Shown: positions 16,413 through 25,874, numbered from the stretch's first letter. The stretch is 64,000 nucleotides of DNA from PALSA-129 sp963842505 (GCA_963842505.1 CAWJGZ010000004.1:558001-622000), one strand, 5' to 3'. Notes: generated from the sequence alone by a model not told the origin. A program made the numbers and translations.

Positions 16413-17060
16413 CCGTGCCCCCAGCCCCAGCAGCCAGAACAACCCCAGCCCCAATACCGCTCCCGGCGCCAGGTAAATCGGCCACGGCCCCAGCGCGTCG
16501 AGCGGTGACGCATTCGCCGGTTTGCGGCACAGGTACATGAAATTGGTGCCGCATGCCGCGTTCACCGCGCCAACCGCCGCCGCATATCCCAGCAGCATTC
16601 CATAGGCCCGCCACATCGCACCCGCGCGCAGCCTGGCCTCGCCGCCGAACGCCAGCACCGCCGCTCCCGTTACAATCCCGCCGTGCGCCGCAAAAAAGTA
16701 GATGGCCGGATACGACGGCCACGGCGACCACAGATCCGGCGTCGCCAGCGCCATCCCTGCCCCCGCCATCCCCGCGAAATACGCGAACTCCACCAGCGGC
16801 GCGCGTAACGTCAGGCAACCCAGCACCGTAGCCCACAGCGTGACGTCGCACAGTTGCAGCGGCAGATTGGCCAGATGGATGCCTTCATGTCCGTACCGGA
16901 ATCCCCACCAGGCCAATTCGTTCAGCGCCAGGCCCCATCCCACCCCCAGCCGGATTGGCCGTCTTGCCGCTGGCCGCCGCCGGCATAGTTCGGCCAGCGC
17001 CACCGCCGCCATCGCAATTGCCGCCAGCAGCGCCAAGTGTACAGGCCCGAATAAACTCAC
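16389..17060 (-). CDS. YwaF/TIGR02206 family integral membrane protein
   Basis: A 223-residue protein with about seven hydrophobic helices. Family markers are LPLQLCDVTLW in the third helix region, FFAAHGGIVTG, and the loop TNFMYLCRKPANASPLD followed by GPWPIY. These are the conserved positions of the TIGR02206 (TMEM164-like) family, whose function is not established. The gene ends inside the right direct repeat of the accessory island and appears complete. It is divergent from the glycosyltransferase gene with 32 bases between starts. Confidence 0.85.
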   Translation of the reverse strand: MSLFGPVHLALLAAIAMAAVALAELCRRRPAARRPIRLGVGWGLALNELAWWGFRYGHEGIHLANLPLQLCDVTLWATVLGCLTLRAPLVEFAYFAGMAGAGMALATPDLWSPWPSYPAIYFFAAHGGIVTGAAVLAFGGEARLRAGAMWRAYGMLLGYAAAVGAVNAACGTNFMYLCRKPANASPLDALGPWPIYLAPGAVLGLGLFWLLGLGARRGNRQDR

Positions 17061-17092
17061 AGGCTGATTCTATCGCGCGATAATGCTCTTGG

Positions 17093-18244
17093 ATGCCAAT
17101 CGAACTGGCCGCCGCGGCAACCTTGGCCCTCTGGCTCTATTTGCTCTTCTTCCGCGGCGCATTCTGGCGCGAATTCCTCAACCGCGATGCCCCCCTGCAA
17201 GACCCGCTCCGCCATCCGCCGCGCGGCCTGCCCCGCATCGTCGCCGTCATCCCCGCGCGCAATGAAGCCGCAACCATCGCCCGCGCCGTGGCTTCGCTCG
17301 CCACGCAGCATTACCCCGAGGTCTTCCACATCATCGTCGTCGATGACGACAGCACCGACGGCACCGCCGCCACCGCGCGCTCCGCCGCCACTCCCGATGT
17401 GCTTACGGTAGTCCACGCCGCTCCGCTCCCCGCCGGCTGGACCGGCAAGCTATGGGCGCTCTCGGAAGGCATCCGGCGCGCCGCCCATTTTCATCCCGAC
17501 TACCTGCTGCTCACCGATGCCGATATCGTCCATCCGGCCGGCGCCCTCGAGGACCTCGCGGCGCGCGCCGCCGAAGGCCCCTACGATCTGGTCTCTTTCA
17601 TGCCCACGCTCGAGTGCCATTCTCCCGCCGAGTGCGCCCTGGTCCCCGCCTTCGTGTTCTTTTTCTTCCTGCTCTATCCACCCGCCTGGATTCGCAACCC
17701 GCGCCGCTCCGCCGCCGGCGCCGCCGGCGGTTGCCTGTTGGTTCGCCAGGCCGCGCTCTCGAAGATTGGCGGCATCGAAGCCATCCGCGGCTCGCTCATC
17801 GATGATTGCGCTCTGGCGCGCGCCATCAAGCGCAGCGGCGGCCGCATCTGGCTCGGCCTCAACCCCTCCACCATCAGCATTCGCGCTTACCGCACCTTCC
17901 GCTCGGTCGGCCGCATGATCTCCCGATCCGCCTTCACGCAACTCCACCATTCCGCGCTGCTGCTGTTCGCCACCATCATCGGTCTCATAGCCGCCTATCT
18001 TCTGCCGCCCCTTCTCGCCGTCGCCACCCCCCAACCCGCCGCCGGAATGGCCGCCACCGCGTGGCTGCTGATGGCCGTCGCTTACTTCCCCGCCCTGCGT
18101 TTCTACAACCGTGGCTGGTTCGCCGCGCCGCTCCTGCCCCTGGTGGCGCTCTTTTATCTCGGTGCAACCATCCATTCCGCCATTTCTTACTGGCTCGGCT
18201 CCGGCGGAAGCTGGAAAGGCCGCATCCAGGATAAGACTGCCTGA
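17093..18244 (+). CDS. hpnB: Family 2 glycosyltransferase, hopene-associated HpnB-like
   Basis: A 383-residue membrane-associated glycosyltransferase. An N-terminal helix is followed by the GT-A domain: IPARNEAATIARAV, donor-binding VVDDDSTDGT, LLTDADIVHPAG (the DxD-type motif) and IRGSLIDDCALARAIK. Three C-terminal hydrophobic segments end at about residue 365. Motifs such as PAGWTGKLWALSEG and RGSLIDDCALA fit the HpnB family found in hopanoid clusters. No squalene-hopene cyclase or other hopanoid gene lies nearby, so the substrate is uncertain and the symbol is tentative. Confidence 0.75.
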   Translation: MPIELAAAATLALWLYLLFFRGAFWREFLNRDAPLQDPLRHPPRGLPRIVAVIPARNEAATIARAVASLATQHYPEVFHIIVVDDDSTDGTAATARSAATPDVLTVVHAAPLPAGWTGKLWALSEGIRRAAHFHPDYLLLTDADIVHPAGALEDLAARAAEGPYDLVSFMPTLECHSPAECALVPAFVFFFFLLYPPAWIRNPRRSAAGAAGGCLLVRQAALSKIGGIEAIRGSLIDDCALARAIKRSGGRIWLGLNPSTISIRAYRTFRSVGRMISRSAFTQLHHSALLLFATIIGLIAAYLLPPLLAVATPQPAAGMAATAWLLMAVAYFPALRFYNRGWFAAPLLPLVALFYLGATIHSAISYWLGSGGSWKGRIQDKTA

Positions 18245-18322
18245 ACTATGACTTGCAAACTTTACCACCCCCGGTTACGTCTAATCCCCCGGCGGCGTCT
18301 CATGTGTAAATGGAGATCGAAT

Positions 18323-20059
18323 ATGCGCAATTTGGCCGTATTTCTGGCCGTTTCGTTCGCGCTCGGTGCGCAAATTGTCGGTGGGATCATTGGGCAGCCT
18401 GTGCAGTCGTCCCGCGCAATGCCCCCGCCATCGCCTCCCCAGGATCTCTGCACCATTGAAGGCCAGGTCTTTGACGCCTCCACCGGTGAGCCTCTGCGCA
18501 AAGCCAGCATCTCCATGAACGGCGTCCATTCCTATGGCGCTACTTCCGATGCCGCCGGCAAATTCTCGATCTCCGGCATAGAGCCCGGCCCGTACCGTGT
18601 CAACGCCTCGCACACTGGCTTCCTCAACATGCAATACAACGCCCGGCGGCCGGATGGTCCCGGCACTCAGCTCTCGCTCGCCAGAGCCCAGAAAATGACC
18701 GGCGTGGTCTTCCGCCTCACGCCCCACGGCGTGATCACCGGCCGCATCCTCGACGAAGACGGCGATCCCTTGCAAAACGTCCAAATCCAGCTTCTGCGCA
18801 TGGTCTATACCCGCGGCCGCAAACAGCTCCAGCAATACAATGGCGGCAATACCAACGACCTCGGCGAGTACCGCATCTCCGGAATTCAGCCTGGCAAGTA
18901 CTACTTCTGCGCCACCTACCGCGGCCGGCTCAACATGGTCGTGATGGATGGAGATTTCAGAGTTGCCGGCGGTCCGTTGCGCCCCCAGGAAGACTACGCT
19001 CCCACTTTCTACCCGGGCGTCACCGATATCGTCGCCGCCGTCCCCATGGAAATGAAGCCCGGCCAGCAGCTCCAGGGCATCAACCTCAAGCTCACCAAGA
19101 TCACCACCTTCAGCGTCAAGGGCACGGTGATCAATACCACCGCGCCCGCGCCGGCCTCAGACCCGCTTTCCGGCCGTGCCGCTCCCGTGCGTATGAATAA
19201 TGTAAACATTCAATTAGAGCCCCGTAATTCACTCAATCCGCAAGGCATGTCTCAAGGAGCCGGCCTCCGCCCGGATGGCACTTTCGAATTCCCCAGCGTT
19301 GCGCCGGGCACTTACAACCTCGTCGCCATATCCATCAATGGCAATCTCCGTCACGCCGCGGTACTGCCCATTGACGTTGGCAGCGCCAATCTCGAAGGCG
19401 TCACCCTCACCATCAATCCTGGCGTCACCGTCTCCGGCCACATCCGCGTGGATGGCGATACCACCGATCCCACTTCCGGTTTCATGGTCCGTCTCAGCCC
19501 CTGGGCGCCCGGTTTCAACGTCGGTCCTCCGCAGCCTGCCAGAGCCGACGCCTCCAACAATTTCAGTTTCGATGACGTCAACCCGGAGCGCTTTGAGGTT
19601 AGCGTCACACCCTTGGCCGGCTCCCTCTACCTCAAGTCCATTCGCGCCGGCGATGCCGACGTGCTCGACACCGGCCTCGATCTCACCGGCGGCGGCAGCG
19701 CATCGCTCGACATCGTCATCGGCGTCAACGCCCCGCAGATCACCGGCGCCGTTCAGGACCCCGCTACCCAACAACCTGCGCTGGCCGCCACCGTCGTGCT
19801 CATCCCCCAGGAAAAGGAACGCCGCGAAACCAACCTGTACTACCGCACCGCCTCGACCGACCAAAGCGGCAATTTCACTTTCCCCCGCGTAAACCCGGGC
19901 GAGTACAAGATCTACGCTTGGGACGAGGTCGAGAACGGCGCCTGGTTCGATCCCGATTTCCTCAAGCCAGTCGAGAGCAAGGGAACACCGGTCTCGGTGC
20001 GCGAGGGCAACCCGGTCAGCGTGCAGCTCACCCTGATTCCCTCCGCCTCCGGAAACTGA
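18323..20059 (+). CDS. Secreted protein with carboxypeptidase-regulatory-like (Cna-B/SdrD-type) domains
   Basis: A 578-residue exported protein. Start at the ATG at 18323 places a signal peptide (RNLAVFLAVSFALGAQIVGG) at the N-terminus; an in-frame ATG at 18248 would not. A carboxypeptidase-regulatory-like repeat follows (IEGQVFDASTGEPLRKASI, SISGIEPGPYRVNASH), and similar beta-sandwich units recur (VITGRILDEDGDPLQNVQI near 160, NPGVTVSGHIRVDGDTT near 380, ITGAVQDPATQQPALAATV near 500). Such proteins are abundant in Acidobacteriota, often as surface or transport scaffolds; a specific role is not apparent. Confidence 0.8.
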   Translation: MRNLAVFLAVSFALGAQIVGGIIGQPVQSSRAMPPPSPPQDLCTIEGQVFDASTGEPLRKASISMNGVHSYGATSDAAGKFSISGIEPGPYRVNASHTGFLNMQYNARRPDGPGTQLSLARAQKMTGVVFRLTPHGVITGRILDEDGDPLQNVQIQLLRMVYTRGRKQLQQYNGGNTNDLGEYRISGIQPGKYYFCATYRGRLNMVVMDGDFRVAGGPLRPQEDYAPTFYPGVTDIVAAVPMEMKPGQQLQGINLKLTKITTFSVKGTVINTTAPAPASDPLSGRAAPVRMNNVNIQLEPRNSLNPQGMSQGAGLRPDGTFEFPSVAPGTYNLVAISINGNLRHAAVLPIDVGSANLEGVTLTINPGVTVSGHIRVDGDTTDPTSGFMVRLSPWAPGFNVGPPQPARADASNNFSFDDVNPERFEVSVTPLAGSLYLKSIRAGDADVLDTGLDLTGGGSASLDIVIGVNAPQITGAVQDPATQQPALAATVVLIPQEKERRETNLYYRTASTDQSGNFTFPRVNPGEYKIYAWDEVENGAWFDPDFLKPVESKGTPVSVREGNPVSVQLTLIPSASGN

Positions 20060-20130
20060 GCTTGCACGCGCCGCCACCTCCACGGGTTACTTGTTTCTTC
20101 CGTTTGTTTTCTCCGCATCTCCGCTGCTTT

Positions 20131-20155
20131 TGTGGGGCAGGCGCTTTCGCCTGCC
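20131..20155. repeat. GGGGCAGGC...GCCTGCC palindrome
   Basis: GGGGCAGGCGCTTTCGCCTGCC forms a short hairpin and belongs to the same family as the palindromes near 36481, 47511 and 48632. It lies in the 204-bp gap before the ABC-transporter gene. Confidence 0.5.
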
Positions 20156-20263
20156 AAAGACCGTACCCCTGCCGCTTGCCTTCTCCGCGTCACCGCGCCT
20201 CCGCGGTTCAATCCTCCGGTCGTTTGACTACGTCTCCGCTGCTCTGAGGTCCGCATTGGCTCC

Positions 20264-21490
20264 GTGTTACCTCCCAACAGACTAGAATCTAATTTGGTCC
20301 TGGTTCAGAACGTCTCCAAGCTGTACCGCCTCTATCGGCGCCCGGCCGACCGGTTGCGAGAAATGCTGCCCCGCGCGCACCCTCGCTATGCCGAGTTTTG
20401 GGCGCTCCGCGAGATCAGCTTCCACGTGGAAAAAGGCGAGATGCTTGGCGTGGTCGGCCCGAACGGCTGCGGCAAAAGCACCCTGCTCCAGATCGTCTGC
20501 GGAATCTTGCAGCCCACCACCGGCCGCGTCGTCACCCACGGCCGCATCGCCGCTCTGCTCGAACTCGGCGCCGGCTTCAACCCCGAATTCAGCGGCCGCG
20601 AAAACGTCTATATCAACGGCGAGATCCTCGGCCTCAGCCACGCCGAAATCGACAAGGCCATGCCTTCCATCGAAGCCTTCGCCGAAATCGGTGAATTCAT
20701 CGACCGCCCGGTCAAGGAATACTCCAGCGGCATGTACGTCCGCCTGGCATTTTCCACCGCCATCCACGTGGACCCCGACATCCTCATCGTCGATGAGGCC
20801 CTCGCTGTGGGCGACGCCGTCTTCGCCAACCGCTGCGTGCGCAAATTCCAGGAGCTGCGCGAGCGCAAAATCACCGTTCTGTTCGTTTCCCACGATCTCG
20901 GCCTGGTGAAACAACTCTCCGACCGCGCCATCCTCCTGTTGGGCGGCCGCATTGCCGCCGAGGGCTCGCCCAACGACGTCATCAACCGTTATATCGGCCT
21001 GGTGCTCGAAAAACAGGAGCCGCATGACAAGAAGGAGGACCGCATCCGTTCCAGCTTCCGTCACGGCGATGGATCGAGCGAGATTCTGGATGTTCGCCTG
21101 CTCAACGCGTGTGGCGCCTCCGTGGCCTCCGTCTCGAGCGGCGAACCCATCACCGTGCGTGTGCGCTCGCGCTTTCACCGCCCCATGTCGGACCCCATGG
21201 TGGGCATCCTCATCCGCACCCGCATCGGCATGGACGTCTATGGCACCAACACGCGCCTGGAGCAGGTGGCGCTCGGCAATTTCCAGGATGGCGATGAGCT
21301 GGAAGTCGATTTCGCCATCGAGTGCTGGCTGACGCCGCAGCAGTACACGCTCACCGTGGCCACGCAAAATCCCGATGGATCCAGCCACGACTGGCTCGAC
21401 GACGCCATCGCCTTTGAAGTCGTGGATACGCGCGTCGCCGCCGGCGTGGCGAACCTCAGGGCGAAAGTGGAATGGCGCGTCTCACGGTAA
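20264..21490 (+). CDS. ABC transporter ATP-binding protein, polysaccharide-export type with Wzt-like C-terminal domain
   Basis: A 408-residue ATPase with GTG start (a TTG at 20294 is a possible alternative). Walker A GPNGCGKS, an unusual signature region EYSSGMYVRLAF, Walker B ILIVDEALAVGD and the switch His in FVSHDLGLVKQ identify the Wzt/TagH/RfbE group that energises export of O-antigen or teichoic-acid-like polymers. The C-terminal ~150 residues, with ILDVRLLNACG and IRTRIGMDVYGTNTRLE, match the beta-sandwich Wzt-C domain that recognises the polymer end. No permease gene lies adjacent, so its partner must be elsewhere. It overlaps the next gene by 19 bases. Confidence 0.88.
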   Translation: MLPPNRLESNLVLVQNVSKLYRLYRRPADRLREMLPRAHPRYAEFWALREISFHVEKGEMLGVVGPNGCGKSTLLQIVCGILQPTTGRVVTHGRIAALLELGAGFNPEFSGRENVYINGEILGLSHAEIDKAMPSIEAFAEIGEFIDRPVKEYSSGMYVRLAFSTAIHVDPDILIVDEALAVGDAVFANRCVRKFQELRERKITVLFVSHDLGLVKQLSDRAILLLGGRIAAEGSPNDVINRYIGLVLEKQEPHDKKEDRIRSSFRHGDGSSEILDVRLLNACGASVASVSSGEPITVRVRSRFHRPMSDPMVGILIRTRIGMDVYGTNTRLEQVALGNFQDGDELEVDFAIECWLTPQQYTLTVATQNPDGSSHDWLDDAIAFEVVDTRVAAGVANLRAKVEWRVSR

Positions 21491-21735
21491 AAGTGCATCC
21501 GCGCGCCCGTCGCACCGCCCTGGCGGGCCGCCTGGGCGATGCCTGGAAGCTGGCGCTGGCCGCGCCCCCGGTGGACGGCAAAGCCAACGAAGAATGCGTC
21601 CGCTTCTTCGCGGAGCTGGCCGGCGTGCCGAAATCCCGTGTGCGCATTGTCACCGGTTCCTCCGGCCGCATGAAAGTGTTGGAAGTCGAAGGCGTCTCGC
21701 AGGAAGAGTTGGAGAAGCTACTGCTCCAGCCTTAG
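21472..21735 (+). CDS. DUF167/YggU family protein
   Basis: An 87-residue small soluble protein with the family pattern: LTVKVHPRARRTALAG at the N-terminus, LAAPPVDGKANEECVRFFAE in the middle and VRIVTGSSGRMKVLEVEG after it. DUF167 proteins are widespread and structurally known, but their role is unclear. The start lies inside the end of the ABC-ATPase gene, so they are translationally linked. An insertion sequence begins 41 bases past its stop. Confidence 0.9.
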   Translation: MARLTVKVHPRARRTALAGRLGDAWKLALAAPPVDGKANEECVRFFAELAGVPKSRVRIVTGSSGRMKVLEVEGVSQEELEKLLLQP

Positions 21736-21776
21736 CAAACCCGCCCCCTCGCCGTGTGGAGCGGGCTTTCCAGCCC

Positions 21777-23167
21777 AATGTCATTTAGTTTTGTGGATCT
21801 GAAACATTTCGCATAGGTTATGTTTTAATTGTGCACCTGTGAAGTGGCACCCGTCCTCGATCTGTATGGTCGATGGGTGGTCTCCAGCGGTGTTCTGGAT
21901 CAGATTCGGACCGAAGTAGGCTTGCGGAGCCGAAGGGGCATCTATTCGCTGGCGGTGGTTCTCTGGCTGATGATCTGGCAGCGCCTCCAGCCGCATAGCA
22001 CGATGAGTCAGGCGGTACGGCAACTGGTGCAGGGCAACGGGCGGTCCCTTTTGCCGGATTGTAGGCGCGTTCGGGAGAACCGGATCTCGCAGGCTGCGGG
22101 AGGCTATTGCCAAGGGATCCAGAAAATGCCCAAACTGGTACCACAGCTTGTGACCCGCGATGTGGTGGCTCGGTTAAGCGAACAACTCCACCAGCCGTGG
22201 CCGGGGTTAGCCGGACCGGTTTATGTGCTGGATGGCTCCACCCTGCAGTTGGAGCACACGCGCAAATTGATCCGGGCGTATCCGTTAGGGAAGAATCAAC
22301 ATGGTCCAGGGCATTGGCCGATCCTGCGGATCGTAGTGATGCACGATGTCAGCAGCGGTATGGCGCTCTATCCCCAGTGGGGTCCTGTGCATGGGGAGCA
22401 GGCGGTCAGTGAGCAGGGGTTGGCGGCTCAAGCTTTCGATCAACTGCCACCCGCTTCGGTGGTGATCGCGGATCGGAACTTCGGCGTATTCTCGATGGCT
22501 TGGGAGGCGGGACAGCGGCAATGTAGCGTGATTGTCCGGCTCACCAAAGTACGCGCCGAGAAGCTTTTTGGGGGGCCCGTCGCTCGGACTGGGGATTACC
22601 CGGTGAGTTGGCGGTCCAGTCGCTGGGACCAGCCGCAAGTCACAGCGTGGCCGATGGGGGCAGCCCTGCAAGGGCGTTTCATCGCTGCCCGGGTAGGCCG
22701 CGGGAAGTCCAAGCAGTGGTTGTATCTGTTTACCACGGTAGCCTTGCCGGTGGCGGAGGTGGTAGCGATTTACGGCCAACGCTGGACGATTGAGACGGAT
22801 CTCCGCTCCCTCAAGCAGACGGTGCACCTGCAACAACTCCAGTCGCGTAGCGTGGACGGAATCGAGAAGGAACTGCTGACGGCGATCTGCGCTTACAACT
22901 TCGTCAGGGCGGTGATGTGCATCGCGGCACGGAGGGCAGGAATCGCGCCGCGGCGGCTCAGCTTCACGCAAGTGCTGGATGTGGTCAACTGTGCCTGGCC
23001 GAGACTGATCTCGGCCGAAACCAAGCAAGCCCATGACGCGGAATTCGAGAAGGTTCTAGACTGGGCTGCGGCGTGCAAGCTGCCATGTCGCCGCAAACGG
23101 CGCAGATATCCCAGGGAAGTCTGGGGTCACGGCTATCACTTTCCAGCTAGGAAAACTAAATGACATT
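21777..23167 (+). mobile_element. IS4-family insertion sequence, 1391 bp, in a palindromic REP-like target
   Basis: The ends carry a perfect 16-bp inverted repeat AATGTCATTTAGTTTT. Both sides are flanked by the 14-mer GGGCTTTCCAGCCC (21763-21776 and 23168-23181), read as a target-site duplication. The target is itself palindromic, so the exact boundary is ambiguous by about two bases at each end. The element splits a REP-like repeat related to the one at 8852. One intact transposase is inside, so the copy may still be active. Confidence 0.85.
21829..23163 (+). CDS. IS4-family DDE transposase
   Basis: A 444-residue transposase with TTG start just inside the left inverted repeat. The catalytic triad is visible: Asp in VYVLDGSTLQLEH, Asp in VVIADRNFG and Glu in YGQRWTIETDLRSLKQTV, the YREK signature of the family. 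It cuts and joins DNA ends during transposition of the surrounding element. No frameshift or internal stop is seen. Confidence 0.92.
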   Translation: MCTCEVAPVLDLYGRWVVSSGVLDQIRTEVGLRSRRGIYSLAVVLWLMIWQRLQPHSTMSQAVRQLVQGNGRSLLPDCRRVRENRISQAAGGYCQGIQKMPKLVPQLVTRDVVARLSEQLHQPWPGLAGPVYVLDGSTLQLEHTRKLIRAYPLGKNQHGPGHWPILRIVVMHDVSSGMALYPQWGPVHGEQAVSEQGLAAQAFDQLPPASVVIADRNFGVFSMAWEAGQRQCSVIVRLTKVRAEKLFGGPVARTGDYPVSWRSSRWDQPQVTAWPMGAALQGRFIAARVGRGKSKQWLYLFTTVALPVAEVVAIYGQRWTIETDLRSLKQTVHLQQLQSRSVDGIEKELLTAICAYNFVRAVMCIAARRAGIAPRRLSFTQVLDVVNCAWPRLISAETKQAHDAEFEKVLDWAAACKLPCRRKRRRYPREVWGHGYHFPARKTK

Positions 23168-23286
23168 GGGCTTTCCAGCCCGCAACGCCGACATTCCTGT
23201 CGGCGCTCCCATTACAGCAGCGCACTCTCTCCGACGGTTACAAAAATTTCAGTTGCCCCCCTGCCGCACGCCCTCGTGCCGCCGCC

Positions 23287-24798
23287 TCACGTCACCGGCC
23301 CGGGGTTAAACGGCGCTAGTCCATTTGCCAGGCCCCAGTGCTCGGCCCACGTCTTCTTGCGCCCGCTGGCCGTCTCCAGAATGAATCGGAAAATTTCCCA
23401 GCCCACCTCCTCGACGGTGGCGTGCCCCGTGGCAATGCGCCCCGCGTCGATATCGATCAGGTCGTGCCATTTCTCCGCCAGCGCCGTTCGCGAGGAGACC
23501 TTGACCACAGGAACCATCGCCAACCCGTATGGGCTGCCTTCTCCCGTCGTGAAGACATGCACGTTCATCGAAGCAAGCTGCTGCGTGCCGCAAATGAAGT
23601 CGCTCGCCGGCGTGGCTGCGAACACCAACCCGCGGGTCGAAATTTTTTCTCCGTGCGTGGCCACCCCCCGCAGCGCCGTGCTGCCCGCCTTGGCCACGCT
23701 TCCCAGCGCCTTTTCCACAATATTGGCCAGCCCGCCGCGCTTGTTGCCCGGAGTGGTATTGGCGCTGCGGTCCGCCATGCCGCGCGCCAGGTATTCGTCG
23801 TACCACCGCATTTCGCGGATCAGCGCCCGGCCGATCTCCGGAGTCTCCGCGCGCGGCGTCAGCAAATGAACCGCGTCGCGCACTTCCGTGATTTCCGAAA
23901 AAGCCACCGTAGCCCCCGCCCGCACCAGCAGATCGGCCGCATATCCCACCGCCGGGTTGCAGGTCACCCCTGAAAAGGCGTCGCTGCCGCCGCATTGCAA
24001 CCCCACCACCAGTTCCGACGCCGGCACGCGCTCGCGCCGCCGCCGGCCCAATTCCGCCAGCCGTTTCTCCGCCGCCCGCAGGATCGCCGCCACCATCTCC
24101 GCGAAACCGCGCTCATCCTGAAGGCGAATCACGTTTCGCTCCCCCAGCACGGGCAGCTCGTTCGCGAACAGCCGCGCCGGTTGCAGTTTCTCGCAGCCCA
24201 GGCTGACAATCAGCGGATCGCCGCCCAGGTTCGCGTGCAGCGAGATGTGCTTCAAGGTGCGCATGGGAATGGCCGCGCCGGGTGCATCGATGGCCACTCC
24301 GCAGCCACAAGCGTGCGTCACCGCCACCACGTCGTCGACGTTGGGGAAGTGCGGCAGCAACTCCGCCTTGATCCGCCGCGCGGCATACTCCACCGTCGGA
24401 GCCACGCACTGCACGGTGGTCGCAATTCCCAGAATGTTCCGCGTTCCCGCGCTGCCGTACGCATTCCGGTAGCCATCGAAGGTGTAGCCTTCGAGCGGAA
24501 CCGGCCGCGGCGGCACGGCGGTAGAGAGCGCTAGCTCATCGAGCGGCGGCGGCGCCGGCATGCGGATCATCTCTTCGCGCACCCAGGCGCCCGCCGGAAT
24601 GGCCCGCTCCGCGAAGCCAATCGTGTGGCCATACCTCAACACCGGTTCGTCCGTCTCCAAAGCCCGCAGCGCGACCTTGTGTCCTTGCGGAATCCCCTCG
24701 CGCGCCGTGAGTCCCCCGGGCAAAGCCTGCCCCCTGGCTGCCCCTTCCGGTTCCACGATGATCCCGACGTTATCGCGCTCATGCACCCGGATGTACAT
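23287..24798 (-). CDS. garD: Galactarate/altronate dehydratase family (GarD-like)
   Basis: A 503-residue enzyme: an N-terminal SAF-type domain (about 1-75, with RVHERDNVGIIVEPEG), then the two-part dehydratase body. Motifs include GYRNAYGSAGTRNILGI, THACGCGVAIDAPG, LQCGGSDAFSGVTCNPAVG, and the C-terminus GLAPFNPGPVT, which fits galactarate dehydratase better than altronate dehydratase. It would remove water from a sugar diacid to give a keto-deoxy acid. It is divergent from lpxC, with a perfect dyad at 24879-24900 upstream. No other catabolic genes lie beside it. UxaA-type specificity is the main alternative. Confidence 0.82.
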   Translation of the reverse strand: MYIRVHERDNVGIIVEPEGAARGQALPGGLTAREGIPQGHKVALRALETDEPVLRYGHTIGFAERAIPAGAWVREEMIRMPAPPPLDELALSTAVPPRPVPLEGYTFDGYRNAYGSAGTRNILGIATTVQCVAPTVEYAARRIKAELLPHFPNVDDVVAVTHACGCGVAIDAPGAAIPMRTLKHISLHANLGGDPLIVSLGCEKLQPARLFANELPVLGERNVIRLQDERGFAEMVAAILRAAEKRLAELGRRRRERVPASELVVGLQCGGSDAFSGVTCNPAVGYAADLLVRAGATVAFSEITEVRDAVHLLTPRAETPEIGRALIREMRWYDEYLARGMADRSANTTPGNKRGGLANIVEKALGSVAKAGSTALRGVATHGEKISTRGLVFAATPASDFICGTQQLASMNVHVFTTGEGSPYGLAMVPVVKVSSRTALAEKWHDLIDIDAGRIATGHATVEEVGWEIFRFILETASGRKKTWAEHWGLANGLAPFNPGPVT

Positions 24799-24878
24799 AA
24801 CTCGATTATGGCCGAACCGCCGAGCGAAGCGAAATCCGCCGCGCGAATCGCCTCATTTGCGACACAATCGCACCGCAA

Positions 24879-24900
24879 AGTGTTGCATTTTCGCAACACT
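24879..24900. promoter_or_regulatory. Perfect 8-bp dyad between garD and lpxC
   Basis: AGTGTTGC and GCAACACT are exact inverted repeats with a 6-base spacer (ATTTTC). The site lies 81 bases upstream of the garD start and about 87 before lpxC. The symmetry and spacing fit a dimeric repressor operator, which would make sense for a sugar-acid catabolic gene; the binding protein is unknown. Confidence 0.45.
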
Positions 24901-24986
24901 GTAACCACATCAAGTCTTTCGGCATCAAATATTTGCAGAGGAGCGGGCCACTCCCTGGTGAGATGCTACAATGCCCCTGAATAGCC

Positions 24987-25874
24987 GTGCGATTTGAAAC
25001 CACTTTACAACGATCGGTCGAAACCAGCGGGGTAGGACTTCATAGCGGCGTGCCGGTTCGGATCCGTCTGCTCCCGGCCCCTGTTTCCACCGGAATTGTT
25101 TTCGTGCGGGCCGACCTGGAACGTTTCCCCATTCCCGCCAGTTGGCGCCACGTCGCCCGCGTCAGTTATGCCACCAGTCTGATGCGCCAGGGCGTCCTGA
25201 TTTCCACTACCGAGCACCTCCTCAGCGTGCTCTATTCGATGGGCATCGACAACGCCTATATCGAAATCGACAACCTGGAAGTGCCCATCCTCGACGGCAG
25301 CGGCCTGCCGTTTGTTCGTTTGATCGAACAGGCCGGCACCCGCCAGTATCGCCGCAAGCGCCGCTACCTCCGCATCCGGCGGCCCATTACCGTCGAAGAC
25401 AAGGGCAGGCGCATCTCCATCCTGCCCGCCGAAAGCTTCCGCCTCACCTGCGACACCGACTACCCGCCGCCGGTCGGCCGCCAATCCCTGGAACTCGACG
25501 TGACCCCCAAAACCTATGCCGCCGAAATCGCCTTCGCCCGCACCTTCGGCTGGCAGTCCGATATCGACCAGATGAGCAACATGGGGCTGATTCGCGGCGC
25601 TTCCCTGGAGAACGCCATCTGTTTCACCCCCTCCGGCGTCCTCAACCCCGGCGGTCTCCGCGCACCCGATGAGTGCTGCCGCCACAAGGCCCTCGACCTC
25701 ATTGGCGATCTGGCCCTGCTCGGCCGCCCGTTGCTGGGCCACGTCATCGCCGAACGCGCCGGCCACGCCATGCATGCTGCCCTGGTGGCGCGCATCATGC
25801 AAGACCCTTCGTTTTACGAAATCCTCACGTTTGACCAACTGGCCTCGCGCGTTACGCAGGCGCTGATCGCCTGA
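24987..25874 (+). CDS. lpxC: UDP-3-O-acyl-N-acetylglucosamine deacetylase
   Basis: A 295-residue zinc enzyme with GTG start, catalysing the committed step of lipid A synthesis in the cytoplasm. The zinc-binding His lies in STTEHLLSVLYSMG, and the second site is HKALDLIGDLALLG, with catalytic residues of the same motif. The N-terminal TLQRSVETSGVGLHSG is characteristic. Its presence shows that the organism makes lipopolysaccharide and has an outer membrane. Length is typical. Confidence 0.95.
   Translation: MRFETTLQRSVETSGVGLHSGVPVRIRLLPAPVSTGIVFVRADLERFPIPASWRHVARVSYATSLMRQGVLISTTEHLLSVLYSMGIDNAYIEIDNLEVPILDGSGLPFVRLIEQAGTRQYRRKRRYLRIRRPITVEDKGRRISILPAESFRLTCDTDYPPPVGRQSLELDVTPKTYAAEIAFARTFGWQSDIDQMSNMGLIRGASLENAICFTPSGVLNPGGLRAPDECCRHKALDLIGDLALLGRPLLGHVIAERAGHAMHAALVARIMQDPSFYEILTFDQLASRVTQALIA

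Noticed and set aside
24930..24985. Possible sigma-54 promoter (GG...GC) upstream of lpxC
   Set aside because: Spacing between the GG and GC elements near 24920-24940 is 12 rather than the 10 required.
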